From the NCBI RefSeq assembly GCF_016458235.1, contig NZ_JAEMHK010000001.1:248001-312000 (forward strand): a DNA stretch of 64,000 nt. The letters run 5' to 3'. Position numbers and translations under genes: made by a program. This DNA is from Geomonas propionica (GTDB lineage: Bacteria > Desulfobacterota > Desulfuromonadia > Geobacterales > Geobacteraceae). The notes under the pieces were generated by a model, which saw only the letters and a list, made by a program, of their open reading frames with translations, ran no database searches and was not told where the DNA came from. Position 1 is the stretch's first letter. Every line of letters starts with the position of its first letter. Shown here one piece after another: positions 1-7,674 of the stretch.

Positions 1-1104
1 GGAGGCCTCGTACTCCTTGAGCACCTGGGCCATGCGGTCGTCGTTGGGGGTGAAGCAGGAGCAATCGATCTTCATGTAGCGCTCGGTGAGCCGTTCCAAC
101 TGCTGGTCGAGGTCGGTGGAGCCCTCATCGATCAGGTCCTTGTAGTAGCGGGTGCCGATGCAGCTCTCCTCGTTGACCACGATGGCCCCCGCGGACTCGA
201 TGATGTAGTGCAGTTTCCAGTTCGGTAGCGCCATGGGCGTGCCCGAGACCATGATGCGCGGAGTGGAGGTCGGCGCCACGGCGTCGCCGCTGCTGATGCG
301 CTGCTCGAGTTCGTCGCAGAGCTCGTGCACCTTCTGCGCGAAGCGGACCGGCTCGTCGTAAAAGGCGATCTGTTCGATGAGCAGCATGTCCCTGCCGCTG
401 ATGGGCGACGGGTTGTGGTGGCGCAGGGAGTTCAGGCGCTGCAGGGCGAAGCGTTTGGCGTTGATGGTCTTGATCCCGGCTGACACGGCATCGAAATCAG
501 CAACGGTGTCGGTGATCCTTTCCACCGCGGCCTTGAAATCCTTGACCTCGTCCAGCCAGAGCCGCTTGTCGCGCTCCCGCTTCATCTGCGGGATCTCCAT
601 GACGTGGGTCGGCACGTAGCGGTCCAAAAGCTCCCAGGTCTTCTTCTTGGCGTCGCAGGTGGTTTCGCCGTAGACCAGGTCGACCACCTGGAAGTAAGGA
701 CAGATCTTGCCCACCTTGAAACCGAAGGCGGACTTGACCATGGGGCAGATGTTTCGCGGCAGGATCTTCTCGGCGTCGGCGATGGAGCCCTGGGCACCCC
801 CGCAAAGGCCGATGCAGATGCCGCCGGCGGCGACGACCAGCTCTTCGGGGACATAGACGCAGAAGGTGCCGACGACCGGCTTGCCCCCCTGCTTCGCGTC
901 GTAGATCTCCCTGATGCGTCCGGTGTGGATGTTGGCGACCATGTCATCGAAGTAGGCCATCTTGCTGGGGCGGTTGTGCTGGGACAGGAAGATGTTCTTA
1001 TAGGCGTTGGTCAGCATGGCGGGCATTCCGGAGAAGCGGGCCACGTCCATGCCGAGTTTTTCCCAGAGCTCCGGGTCCGAATGCACCTGAAAAGCGTCGT
1101 TCAT
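1..1104 (-). CDS. 2-hydroxyacyl-CoA dehydratase family / double-cubane cluster protein (partial)
   Basis: The reading frame is open from an ATG at 1104 to the window edge, giving 368 N-terminal residues with the C-terminus missing. The start has a GGAGG Shine-Dalgarno 8 nt upstream. The protein resembles the HgdB/FldB-FldC family: an early motif VVGTFCVYVPEEL, then AAGGICIGLCGG and ILPRNICPMVKS, which supply the cysteines that bind iron-sulfur in this family. Members are either the catalytic subunits of 2-hydroxyacyl-CoA dehydratases or double-cubane cluster proteins that perform low-potential reductions of small molecules, in both cases driven by an ATP-dependent activator. No activator gene is visible on this side, so it may lie beyond position 1. 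The family call is firm; the substrate is unknown. Confidence 0.85.
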   Translation of the reverse strand, partial: MNDAFQVHSDPELWEKLGMDVARFSGMPAMLTNAYKNIFLSQHNRPSKMAYFDDMVANIHTGRIREIYDAKQGGKPVVGTFCVYVPEELVVAAGGICIGLCGGAQGSIADAEKILPRNICPMVKSAFGFKVGKICPYFQVVDLVYGETTCDAKKKTWELLDRYVPTHVMEIPQMKRERDKRLWLDEVKDFKAAVERITDTVADFDAVSAGIKTINAKRFALQRLNSLRHHNPSPISGRDMLLIEQIAFYDEPVRFAQKVHELCDELEQRISSGDAVAPTSTPRIMVSGTPMALPNWKLHYIIESAGAIVVNEESCIGTRYYKDLIDEGSTDLDQQLERLTERYMKIDCSCFTPNDDRMAQVLKEYEAS

Positions 1105-1199
1105 AACAGATCCCTCCACCGAAGATAAAAGTATGAAGATTTTTATATGTTCAAAGGGGGGAATAAGTCAAACCGATAGTTTCGATAAAAACTCTCCCT

Positions 1200-1220
1200 C
1201 GTATCGGTTTGGACGATACG
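1200..1220. promoter_or_regulatory. Short inverted repeat upstream of the dehydratase-like gene
   Basis: CGTATCG (1200-1206) and CGATACG (1214-1220) form a perfect 7-bp inverted repeat with a 7-nt spacer. A related CCGATAG/TCGAT pair lies just before it (about 1173-1185). It sits about 100 bp upstream of the start at 1104, so it could be an operator. Function not known. Confidence 0.3.
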
Positions 1221-1228
1221 GTCGGAAC

Positions 1229-1258
1229 AAAAAAGCCCCCCGTGGGGACGGGGGGCTT
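1229..1258 (-). terminator. Rho-independent terminator
   Basis: A 9-bp stem (1233-1241 with 1250-1258, six consecutive G-C pairs), 8-nt loop. On the minus strand it is followed by a run of T (complement of 1229-1234). It lies downstream of the small Cys-rich gene that ends at 1359. Confidence 0.85.
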
Positions 1259-1358
1259 CAAGAGAGTAGGGCGGCTTTGTTGTTAACAAGGGGCTGGCGC
1301 GACGGGCGACCTGCTGCACCGCTTGACCACAGCTGCTGGATCTGATGGTACAGACGGA

Positions 1359-1628
1359 CTACTCCTTCTCAGGGGGCTCGCAACCTTCGGGCACGTTGGG
1401 GCAGCGCATTTTCCGGTTCATGCACTGTTTCACCTTCTTGATCGCCTCTTGGTCGTTAGGGAAGAGATCGAAGGGATGGTGTTCACCTGTCTGCTTGTAG
1501 ATCTGGTACCTGTTGCAGCTCTGGTAGTCACCGAAGCAGAGTTTACTTTGAATGTACTGTGCCGCCTTGGGGAGGTCCTTCATGTTGTCTTTGAAGAACT
1601 GGCAGCATTCGACGAGTTCGCACGCCAT
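1359..1628 (-). CDS. Small cysteine-rich conserved hypothetical protein
   Basis: An 89-residue protein starting at ATG 1628, chosen because GAGG lies 6 nt upstream; an upstream TTG at 1640 would overlap that ribosome-binding site. It is soluble, has no signal peptide, and has eight cysteines including an early ELVECCQFF pair, CFGDYQSC and two near the C-terminus (KQCMNRKMRC). The spaced cysteines suggest metal or Fe-S binding, but I cannot assign a family. It is a single-gene unit with its own terminator at 1229-1258. Proteins of this look are common in Geobacter-type genomes, which is a recollection rather than a search result. Confidence 0.7.
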   Translation of the reverse strand: MACELVECCQFFKDNMKDLPKAAQYIQSKLCFGDYQSCNRYQIYKQTGEHHPFDLFPNDQEAIKKVKQCMNRKMRCPNVPEGCEPPEKE

Positions 1629-1734
1629 GACATACCTCAAATCATTAATTCCAGGGCTGGCCGAACCGGCCTAACCGTGGGTGCCGCCGGAGCTGGGGAA
1701 AAAAGCGGCAAAACTGCTTTGTGGCGGGGCCGCC

Positions 1735-1989
1735 TCAGGCCCCGTCGCGTATCCGGTCCAGCGTCGCGGATATGGTGGCGGCGCTCACGGAATCGCCGAA
1801 ACAGCCCGCTCCGGCGTAACTGTCGAAATCTTCCAACTGCAGCAAGAGAAGCGCGAGCAGGTCGTCCCGCCCATGGGCAGGCGTTGCGGCAGCGCGGAGA
1901 GCGTTGATCTCCTCCAGGATCCAGTCAGGGAGGTCAGCTTCTTCGTGTTGACGCCGCGCAGTTTCAACGAGCTGCTCGAGCAACTCCAT
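1735..1989 (-). CDS. Small hypothetical protein, last gene of the NifX/DUF134 operon
   Basis: An 84-residue acidic protein with a good AAGGAG ribosome-binding site 6 nt before the ATG at 1989. It lies only 3 nt after the stop of the DUF134 gene, so it is almost certainly co-transcribed. Predicted largely helical (ELLEQLVETARRQHEEADL at the N-terminus), with one cysteine and no membrane segment. I do not recognise a family. Its position suggests a role linked to metal-cluster handling by the upstream genes, but that is context only. Confidence 0.65.
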   Translation of the reverse strand: MELLEQLVETARRQHEEADLPDWILEEINALRAAATPAHGRDDLLALLLLQLEDFDSYAGAGCFGDSVSAATISATLDRIRDGA

Positions 1990-1992
1990 GGG

Positions 1993-2325
1993 CTACTCCT
2001 TTGCTGACCCGGTGGAGTGGCAGGCAGTGGCTTGTCCCGGCCCCCCGGAGATCGCCAGCGCTTTTTGCTGTACCAGGACGTCGGCCACCTTGCTCCGGGC
2101 CGCCGCTAGGAGGCGCTGCACCGTGCCCCGGGACACACCCATGCAGGCCCCGGCCTCTTCCTGCGTTTTACCCTGCCCGTCGCACAGGTGCAGGGCATCC
2201 AGTTCGTCATGGGCAAGTTGCACCAAGTCCAAATCCTTGAGCGGTGTTCCCGCTGGCTTGAACACCGCGGCGAAGCCGACGCGATGCGGACAGATACAGG
2301 TTCTGGGCTTGCGCGGACGCGGCAC
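1993..2325 (-). CDS. DUF134 (UPF0251) family DNA-binding protein
   Basis: A 110-residue protein. I place the start at the GTG at 2325, giving the family-typical beginning VPRPRKPRT; a GTG at 2340 would add five residues and overlap the upstream gene. The C-terminal half carries a sigma-factor-like helix-turn-helix (KTQEEAGACMGVSRGTVQRL). DUF134 proteins are small predicted regulators that very often sit beside NifX/NifB-like iron-molybdenum cofactor proteins, as here. The gene starts 2 nt after the stop of the NifX-like gene, so the pair is translationally coupled. Confidence 0.8.
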   Translation of the reverse strand: MPRPRKPRTCICPHRVGFAAVFKPAGTPLKDLDLVQLAHDELDALHLCDGQGKTQEEAGACMGVSRGTVQRLLAAARSKVADVLVQQKALAISGGPGQATACHSTGSAKE

Positions 2326-2327
2326 GG

Positions 2328-2708
2328 CTAGTGGGAACACCCGTGGCTGTGGCCATGGCCACCGCAGGTATGTCCCGGAAGGTACTCCTGGAGCTGATTG
2401 GCACTCAAAAGCGCAAGGTTGTCGGCAATCGTTCCCTCTCCGGCCCGAAACACCCTCAACCCTGCCGCGTTAAGCTTGTACAGCGCGCCGCCGCCGATCC
2501 CGCCGACCACGACCGCATCGACCTCATGCCCCCCGAGTCCAGCCACAGGGTTGCAGGCACCATGTTGATGCACGCGGTCGCCGTTGTTGATGGCGGTGCA
2601 CTCGCCGGTCACGCTGTCGACAACCACAAACCCGGGAGCCGAGCCGAAATGGCCGTACACCGCACTGGAAAGACCGTGGTTTTGCTCGACTGGAAAACAA
2701 ACTTTCAT
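2328..2708 (-). CDS. NifX/NifB-type dinitrogenase iron-molybdenum cofactor-binding protein
   Basis: A 126-residue soluble protein with the fold of NifX/NafY/NifB C-terminal domains: an N-terminal strand KVCFPVEQN, then FGSAPGFVVVD, and a central region EVDAVVVGGIGGGALYKLN typical of the family. The C-terminus is a His/Cys tail (CGGHGHSHGCSH) suited to metal binding. Standalone proteins of this kind occur in many anaerobes without nitrogenase and are thought to bind Fe-S or Mo clusters. It is the first gene of a three-gene minus-strand unit with the DUF134 regulator. The promoter would lie in 2709-2880; I see no convincing motif there for it. Confidence 0.85.
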   Translation of the reverse strand: MKVCFPVEQNHGLSSAVYGHFGSAPGFVVVDSVTGECTAINNGDRVHQHGACNPVAGLGGHEVDAVVVGGIGGGALYKLNAAGLRVFRAGEGTIADNLALLSANQLQEYLPGHTCGGHGHSHGCSH

Positions 2709-2882
2709 GAAAAACCTCCAGGGGTATTGTGTTTATGCACATGGCACAACTAACATTCAGAAACATATATGTCAATATCTTTCCAAGGAAAGGTGTCATT
2801 TTTTCCCATAACTTGTGTGGAATTAACAGGGGCAGATACTGTCTGGAATGCATGTCTCTGGTAGAGGTATAAGAATTTTACT

Positions 2883-2911
2883 TTGACGCCCACTTGTCGC
2901 AGGTGTTATAA
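2883..2911 (+). promoter_or_regulatory. Sigma-70-type promoter for the two-component operon
   Basis: TTGACG (2883-2888), a 17-nt spacer, then TTATAA (2906-2911). Close to consensus with ideal spacing, about 80 nt upstream of the kinase ATG at 2991. Confidence 0.6.
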
Positions 2912-2990
2912 GTGCCGCGAACCTCCCCTCATTCTCATGCTCCTTCCTTTGCCAATGTCAGAACCCCGTTGCGCTCAGGAGCCTCTTGCC

Positions 2991-4709
2991 ATGCTGACCA
3001 GAATTCTTTTATTGCTGATCTTTTTCGGCCTGATGCTCTCCGGGGCGCACGCTGAGCAGGCGCCCGGCCGTGACCTGAGAGTCATCGTCGTGGGCGGCAA
3101 CAGCAACTACCCTCCTTACCAGTTCCTGGACAAGAACGGCCAGCCGGCAGGCTACATCGTTGACCTCACCAGGGCCATCGCCCGGGTCATGGGGTTGCAG
3201 GTCGAGATCCGCCTGGACGATTTCGGCAAGATCCTCAAAGGGCTGGACAGCGGCGACATCGACATCCTGGAGGGGCTCTCCTACTCCGAGGCGAGGGCGA
3301 AGGAATACGATTTCTCCACGCCGCACTCCATCATCGTCCAGGCCATCTTCGCACGGAAGGGAACTCCCGCGGTGAAGAGCCTGGAAGAACTCAAAGGGAA
3401 AAAGGTGCTGGTGCACCGCGGCGGCGGGATGCAAAGCTACCTGCAGGAAAGGCACTACGACCTCAACCTAGTGCTCACCGATAGTCCACGCGATACCCTG
3501 CAGCATCTGGCGGCCGGGCAGTGCGATTACGCCGTGGTGGCCCTGCTGCCGGCAATGCACATCATCCGCGAGGATAAGCTCACCAACCTGGTGCCGGTGG
3601 CGACCAACGTGGCGCCGCAGCGTTATTACTGTTATGCGGTGAAAAAGGGGAACGCGGAGTTGGTGGCCCAGATGAACGAGGGGCTTTCCATCCTCAAAAA
3701 AACCGGTGAGTTCAACCAGATCTACGACAAGTGGATCGGCGTGCTGGAACCCCAGCGCACTTCGTGGGTCACGGTGGCGAAATACGCGGCACTGGTGGTG
3801 ATCCCGCTCTTCCTGATCCTGGCGGCGACGGTGCTCTGGTCGTACTCCCTGCGCCGGCAGGTGGCGCAGCGCACGGAGTCGCTTTCCAACGCCCTGGCGG
3901 AATTGCAGAGAAACCAGCAGCAACTGGTGCAGGCGGACAAGATGGCTGCCTTGGGTATCCTGGTGTCCGGGGTGGCCCACGAGATCAACAACCCGACCGG
4001 CATCATCCTGATGAACATGCCGACCCTGAAGAAGATATTCCGGGACGCGGAGCGGATACTGGACCGGTACCAGGAGGAAGAGGGTGACTTCGCGCTCGGC
4101 GGGATCCGCTACCAGAGGGTGCGGCAGGAGGTGCCGCTGATCCTTGACGAGATCCAGGACGGCGCCCAGCGCATCAAGAAGACGGTGGACGACCTCAAGA
4201 ACTTCGCCCGCAAAGACGATGAGGCACGCAAAGAGCTCCTCGACTTCAACCACGTGGTGCAGACGGCGGTGCGGCTGGTGGACGTGGCTACGCGGAAGCT
4301 GACCAACAATTTCAGCGCCAGCTATGGCGAAAGGCTACCTAAGGTCTTCGGCAACGAGCAACGACTGGAGCAGGTGGTGGTGAACCTGGTCATGAATGCG
4401 GGACAGGCGCTGCCCGATCCCACTCGGGGCATAAGCCTGCGGACAAGCCATGATGCCGGCAGCGGCCGTGTGATGCTCACCGTGCACGACGAGGGAACAG
4501 GGATCTCGCCTGAGCACCTGAAGCATCTCACCGACCCATTCTTCACCACCAAGCGCGAGAACGGGGGTACCGGACTGGGCCTCTCCATCTCGGCCAACAT
4601 CATCAAGGACCACGGCGGCGAAATCAGCTTTGATTCCAGCCCGGGCAAGGGGACCACGGTCACCCTCGCCCTGCCGGCTGCCGTGGCGGGGAGCGAACAT
4701 GGACAGTGA
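2991..4709 (+). CDS. Sensor histidine kinase with periplasmic solute-binding (SBP_bac_3) domain
   Basis: A 572-residue kinase from ATG 2991 (AGGAG 9 nt upstream; a start at 2883 would overlap the promoter). A signal-anchor (LTRILLLLIFFGLMLSGAHA) is followed by a type-3 extracellular solute-binding domain at about 30-255 (YPPYQFLDKNGQPAGYIVDL). A membrane segment lies near 262-282, then a HisKA domain with His at about 330 (GVAHEINNPTG), and an ATPase domain ending GGTGLGLSISANI. Such kinases sense amino-acid or carboxylate-like ligands directly in the periplasm. The last codons overlap the response regulator by 11 nt, so the two form a pair. Because the pair stands before a porin and a fumarate-reductase-type flavocytochrome, a dicarboxylate ligand is plausible but not shown. 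Confidence 0.9.
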   Translation: MLTRILLLLIFFGLMLSGAHAEQAPGRDLRVIVVGGNSNYPPYQFLDKNGQPAGYIVDLTRAIARVMGLQVEIRLDDFGKILKGLDSGDIDILEGLSYSEARAKEYDFSTPHSIIVQAIFARKGTPAVKSLEELKGKKVLVHRGGGMQSYLQERHYDLNLVLTDSPRDTLQHLAAGQCDYAVVALLPAMHIIREDKLTNLVPVATNVAPQRYYCYAVKKGNAELVAQMNEGLSILKKTGEFNQIYDKWIGVLEPQRTSWVTVAKYAALVVIPLFLILAATVLWSYSLRRQVAQRTESLSNALAELQRNQQQLVQADKMAALGILVSGVAHEINNPTGIILMNMPTLKKIFRDAERILDRYQEEEGDFALGGIRYQRVRQEVPLILDEIQDGAQRIKKTVDDLKNFARKDDEARKELLDFNHVVQTAVRLVDVATRKLTNNFSASYGERLPKVFGNEQRLEQVVVNLVMNAGQALPDPTRGISLRTSHDAGSGRVMLTVHDEGTGISPEHLKHLTDPFFTTKRENGGTGLGLSISANIIKDHGGEISFDSSPGKGTTVTLALPAAVAGSEHGQ

Positions 4710-6102
4710 GCTGTACCCAAGCTTCAAGGTGCTGCTTGTCGACGACGAACCGGCATGGCTGCGCTCGCTGTCGCTGGCGCTGGAGAGCAGTTCCGGGATC
4801 ACCAACGTGGAGCTTTGCAGCGACAGCCGCAATGTGCTGGATATCCTCGCCCAAGGGGAGGTAGGTCTCGTTCTTCTTGACCTGACCATGCCGCACGTCT
4901 CGGGAGAGGACCTCCTGGTCCAGATCGCGGAGCGTTTCCCGGGCGTGGCCGTCATCGTGGTGAGCGGCCTGAACCAAGTCGGCAAGGTGGTCAACTGCAT
5001 GAAGCTCGGTGCCTACGACTACTACGTCAAGACCGATGACGAGGAGCGGATCGTGTGCGGTGTGTTGCGCGCCATCAAGCACTTGGAACTGCAACGTGAC
5101 AACAAGGAGATGGCCCGGCGCTTCGTGTCCTGCGAATTGCAGCACCCGGAGGCGTTTTCCGCCATCTGCACGGCGGACCGGGCCATGCAGGCGCTCTTCG
5201 CCTACATCGAGGCTGTGGCCGTCAGCCCGCTGCCGCTGCTGATCACGGGCGAGAGCGGGTCCGGCAAGGAACTCCTGGCACAGGCTACGCACCGGTTGAG
5301 CCGCTGCCGGGGCGAACTGGTGGCCGTGAACGTCGCCGGCTTGGACGACACCGTGTTCTCGGACACCCTTTTCGGCCACGTGCGCGGCGCCTTTACCGGT
5401 GCCGAAGGGGTTCGCCGTGGCATGATCGAGGCGGCAGCCAACGGCACGCTGTTCCTCGACGAGATCGGGGACCTGAGCATCGCCTCCCAGGTGAAACTTT
5501 TGCGGCTGCTCCAGGAAGGAGAGTACTTCCCGCTGGGGAGCGACCAGCCCCGGCGCCTCAAGGCGCGCATCGTGGTGGCGACCCACCAGAACCTGGAGGC
5601 CAAGGTCCAGCAAGGGAGCTTCAGGTGCGACCTGTTCTACCGGCTGCGCACCCACCACGTCGAGGTGCCGCCGCTACGCAGCCGCAAGGGAGACATACCG
5701 TACCTGCTTGACCTGTTCCTGGAGGAGGCCGCCGCCATGCTCGGGAAGAAGAAGCCGACTCCGCCCCCCGGGTTGGTGCAGCTTCTCGCCACCTACAGCT
5801 TCCCGGGCAACGTCCGGGAGTTCAAGGCCATGGTCTTCGACGCGGTGAGTACCCACAAGGAGCGCATGCTGTCGATGGATTCCTTTGCCAAGGCGATCAG
5901 CGCCGGCGGAGGCGTTGCGGAGCGGGCGCCGGACCAGAATCCCTTTGCGGGCTTCGAGCCTCTCCCAACCTTCGCCAACGCCGCCAACTATCTCCTCGAT
6001 GAGGCGATGAACCGCGCCGGCGGCAACCAGACGCTGGCGGCGCGACTGCTCGGCATATCCCAACCCTCCCTCTGGAAACGCCTGAAATTGTCCCGCGGCT
6101 GA
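4699..6102 (+). CDS. NtrC-family sigma-54-dependent response regulator
   Basis: 467 residues from ATG 4699 inside the end of the kinase gene. Receiver domain first, with phosphoacceptor Asp in VLLDLTMP near residue 60. The AAA+ domain has Walker A GESGSGKE near 184 and the sigma-54 contact loop GAFTGA near 230, so it should activate RpoN-dependent promoters. The C-terminal Fis-type helix-turn-helix reads GGNQTLAARLLGISQPSLWK. All key motifs are intact. A palindrome and a sigma-54-type promoter lie directly downstream, before the porin gene; these are the most likely targets. Confidence 0.93.
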   Translation: MDSELYPSFKVLLVDDEPAWLRSLSLALESSSGITNVELCSDSRNVLDILAQGEVGLVLLDLTMPHVSGEDLLVQIAERFPGVAVIVVSGLNQVGKVVNCMKLGAYDYYVKTDDEERIVCGVLRAIKHLELQRDNKEMARRFVSCELQHPEAFSAICTADRAMQALFAYIEAVAVSPLPLLITGESGSGKELLAQATHRLSRCRGELVAVNVAGLDDTVFSDTLFGHVRGAFTGAEGVRRGMIEAAANGTLFLDEIGDLSIASQVKLLRLLQEGEYFPLGSDQPRRLKARIVVATHQNLEAKVQQGSFRCDLFYRLRTHHVEVPPLRSRKGDIPYLLDLFLEEAAAMLGKKKPTPPPGLVQLLATYSFPGNVREFKAMVFDAVSTHKERMLSMDSFAKAISAGGGVAERAPDQNPFAGFEPLPTFANAANYLLDEAMNRAGGNQTLAARLLGISQPSLWKRLKLSRG

Positions 6103-6109
6103 ACCCCTA

Positions 6110-6141
6110 TTGCCGGAGTCTATAGCTATAGACTTCGGCAA
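6110..6141. promoter_or_regulatory. 32-bp palindrome, candidate activator (UAS) site
   Basis: TTGCCGGAGTCTATAG (6110-6125) is followed directly by CTATAGACTTCGGCAA (6126-6141). The 16-bp arms match at 15 positions with no spacer. There is no T-run after it, so a terminator is less likely than a protein-binding site. It sits about 140-170 bp upstream of the sigma-54-type promoter at 6278, a usual distance for an NtrC-type enhancer. Confidence 0.5.
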
Positions 6142-6277
6142 TAATGCTGTAACTCCCCGAAAATAAACAAGTACGCCTCCCTCCCCGGGAAGTCCCATAG
6201 CCTGAATCTATACCCCTTGCATCCCTTCCCACTGTGAATTCCACTGTAATAATCGATGGTTACCGCTCTTTTCATCT

Positions 6278-6294
6278 TTGGTATCGATCCTGCT
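6278..6294 (+). promoter_or_regulatory. Sigma-54-type (RpoN) promoter upstream of the porin
   Basis: TTGGTAT (6278-6284) and CTGCT (6290-6294) give GG-N10-GC, the diagnostic RpoN spacing, with good agreement to YTGGYAY-N-TTGC. It lies about 60 nt before the porin ATG at 6352 and directly behind a gene for a sigma-54 activator. Confidence 0.6.
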
Positions 6295-6351
6295 CTCATG
6301 AGATCAAAAGCAATCACGGGGCTGCGCCCCAACATACCGAAGGAGAAGATC

Positions 6352-7632
6352 ATGAATCAGAAAGCGGCAATGGCGATGGCAGGTTTTCTGGCGGCAATGG
6401 CTGTAGGGCACGATGCCCAGGCGAAGAGCCTGGAGGATATCCTGAAGGAAAAAGGTGTCATCACCGAGGCGGAGTACAAGGAAGCTTCCAAAGCCAAGCC
6501 TTACGATTACAAGCTGGGCAAGGGTTTCGTCCTCACCTCCCCGGACCAGAAGTTCCAGCTGCAGCTTGGCGGGCAGATCCAGGCCCAGTACGAGCTGGAC
6601 AACTACGAGGTGGCCAACAAGCAGGACGTGAGCCAGTTCAACCTGCGGCGCGTCAAGACTCTCCTGAGCGGCTACGCCTTTACCAAGGACCTGACCTACA
6701 AGGCGACCTACAACTGGTCCAACGTGGTCAAAGAGAACACCAAGGCGATGGAAGAGGTGAACATGAAGTACCGGGTCGCCGACGAACTCCAAGTGATGCT
6801 GGGACAGGAGAAGATCCAGTACTCCAGGCAGTGGATCACTTCCAACACGGCCCAGCAGTTCGTCGATGGTTCCTTCGTGAGGAACGCGTTCATGCAGGGG
6901 TACGATACCGGTATCAACCTGCACGGCGACCTCTGGACCGGGATGGTCAAGTACGACGCGGGCCTCTTCGGAGGCGCCGGCCAGAACACCAAGAACAAAA
7001 CCAGCGACAACGCTTACAACTTCAGGCTGACCTTAAATCCGCTCGGCGACATGAAATACGGCGAGGGGGACCTGGAAAACTCCCAGAAGCCCCTGGTTTC
7101 CTTGGGGAGCAGCTACTATCTGAACACCGTGAAAAAGACGGTCGCCGGAACCGGCGCCACGGCAACTTCCGCCATCGACAACAACAACTCCAACTTCGTA
7201 ACCGACGCCAACGGCTGGCTCGGTACGGCGGTGAAGGGGAAATACTTCGGTACCAAGGTGGCCGAGGACATCAGCGTCGACTCCTGGGAAACGGACGTTG
7301 CCTTCAAATGGCTGGGCGCGTCGATGCAGGGTGAGTACTTCTGGGGCAAGGCAGTGGGTGAAACCTCCGGCAAGGAGCTGATTGCCAGGGGCGGTTACGT
7401 CCAGGCCGGCTACTTCGTCATCCCGCAGCGCCTGGAACTGGCACTCCGTTACGCCTGGATGGATCCCAATCGCCAGGTGTCCAGCGACTCCATCTCGGAA
7501 ATCCAAGGGGCGGTCAACTATTTCCTCTACGGCAACAACCTGAAGATCCAAGGTGACGTTGGTAACCGCCACATCTACAAAGGCCAGGTCGACGACCTCG
7601 TGGCGCGTGCCCAGGTCCAGCTGCTCTTCTAA
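6352..7632 (+). CDS. OprP-like outer-membrane porin
   Basis: 426 residues from ATG 6352, with AAGGAG 6 nt upstream. A signal peptide ends near GHDAQA; a short helical stretch (SLEDILKEKGVITEAEYKEA) typical of Geobacter-type porins follows. The rest is a 16-18-strand beta-barrel pattern (FQLQLGGQIQAQYELDNY, QFNLRRVKTLLSGYAF) ending in ARAQVQLLF with the terminal Phe recognised by the outer-membrane assembly machinery. It resembles phosphate-selective/OprO-OprP porins. It is followed 42 nt later by the flavocytochrome, so it probably admits the substrate of that enzyme, or an anion that comes with it. Confidence 0.88.
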   Translation: MNQKAAMAMAGFLAAMAVGHDAQAKSLEDILKEKGVITEAEYKEASKAKPYDYKLGKGFVLTSPDQKFQLQLGGQIQAQYELDNYEVANKQDVSQFNLRRVKTLLSGYAFTKDLTYKATYNWSNVVKENTKAMEEVNMKYRVADELQVMLGQEKIQYSRQWITSNTAQQFVDGSFVRNAFMQGYDTGINLHGDLWTGMVKYDAGLFGGAGQNTKNKTSDNAYNFRLTLNPLGDMKYGEGDLENSQKPLVSLGSSYYLNTVKKTVAGTGATATSAIDNNNSNFVTDANGWLGTAVKGKYFGTKVAEDISVDSWETDVAFKWLGASMQGEYFWGKAVGETSGKELIARGGYVQAGYFVIPQRLELALRYAWMDPNRQVSSDSISEIQGAVNYFLYGNNLKIQGDVGNRHIYKGQVDDLVARAQVQLLF

Positions 7633-7674
7633 GGGCTTGTCACGACAACGACGACGTAATCACAGGAGAGAAAA

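Noticed and set aside
2709-2882. Sigma-54 promoter for the NifX-like operon (TGGCAC near 2743)
   Set aside because: The -24 element is present on the plus strand, but the -12 GC is missing at the required spacing and the orientation is wrong for the operon.
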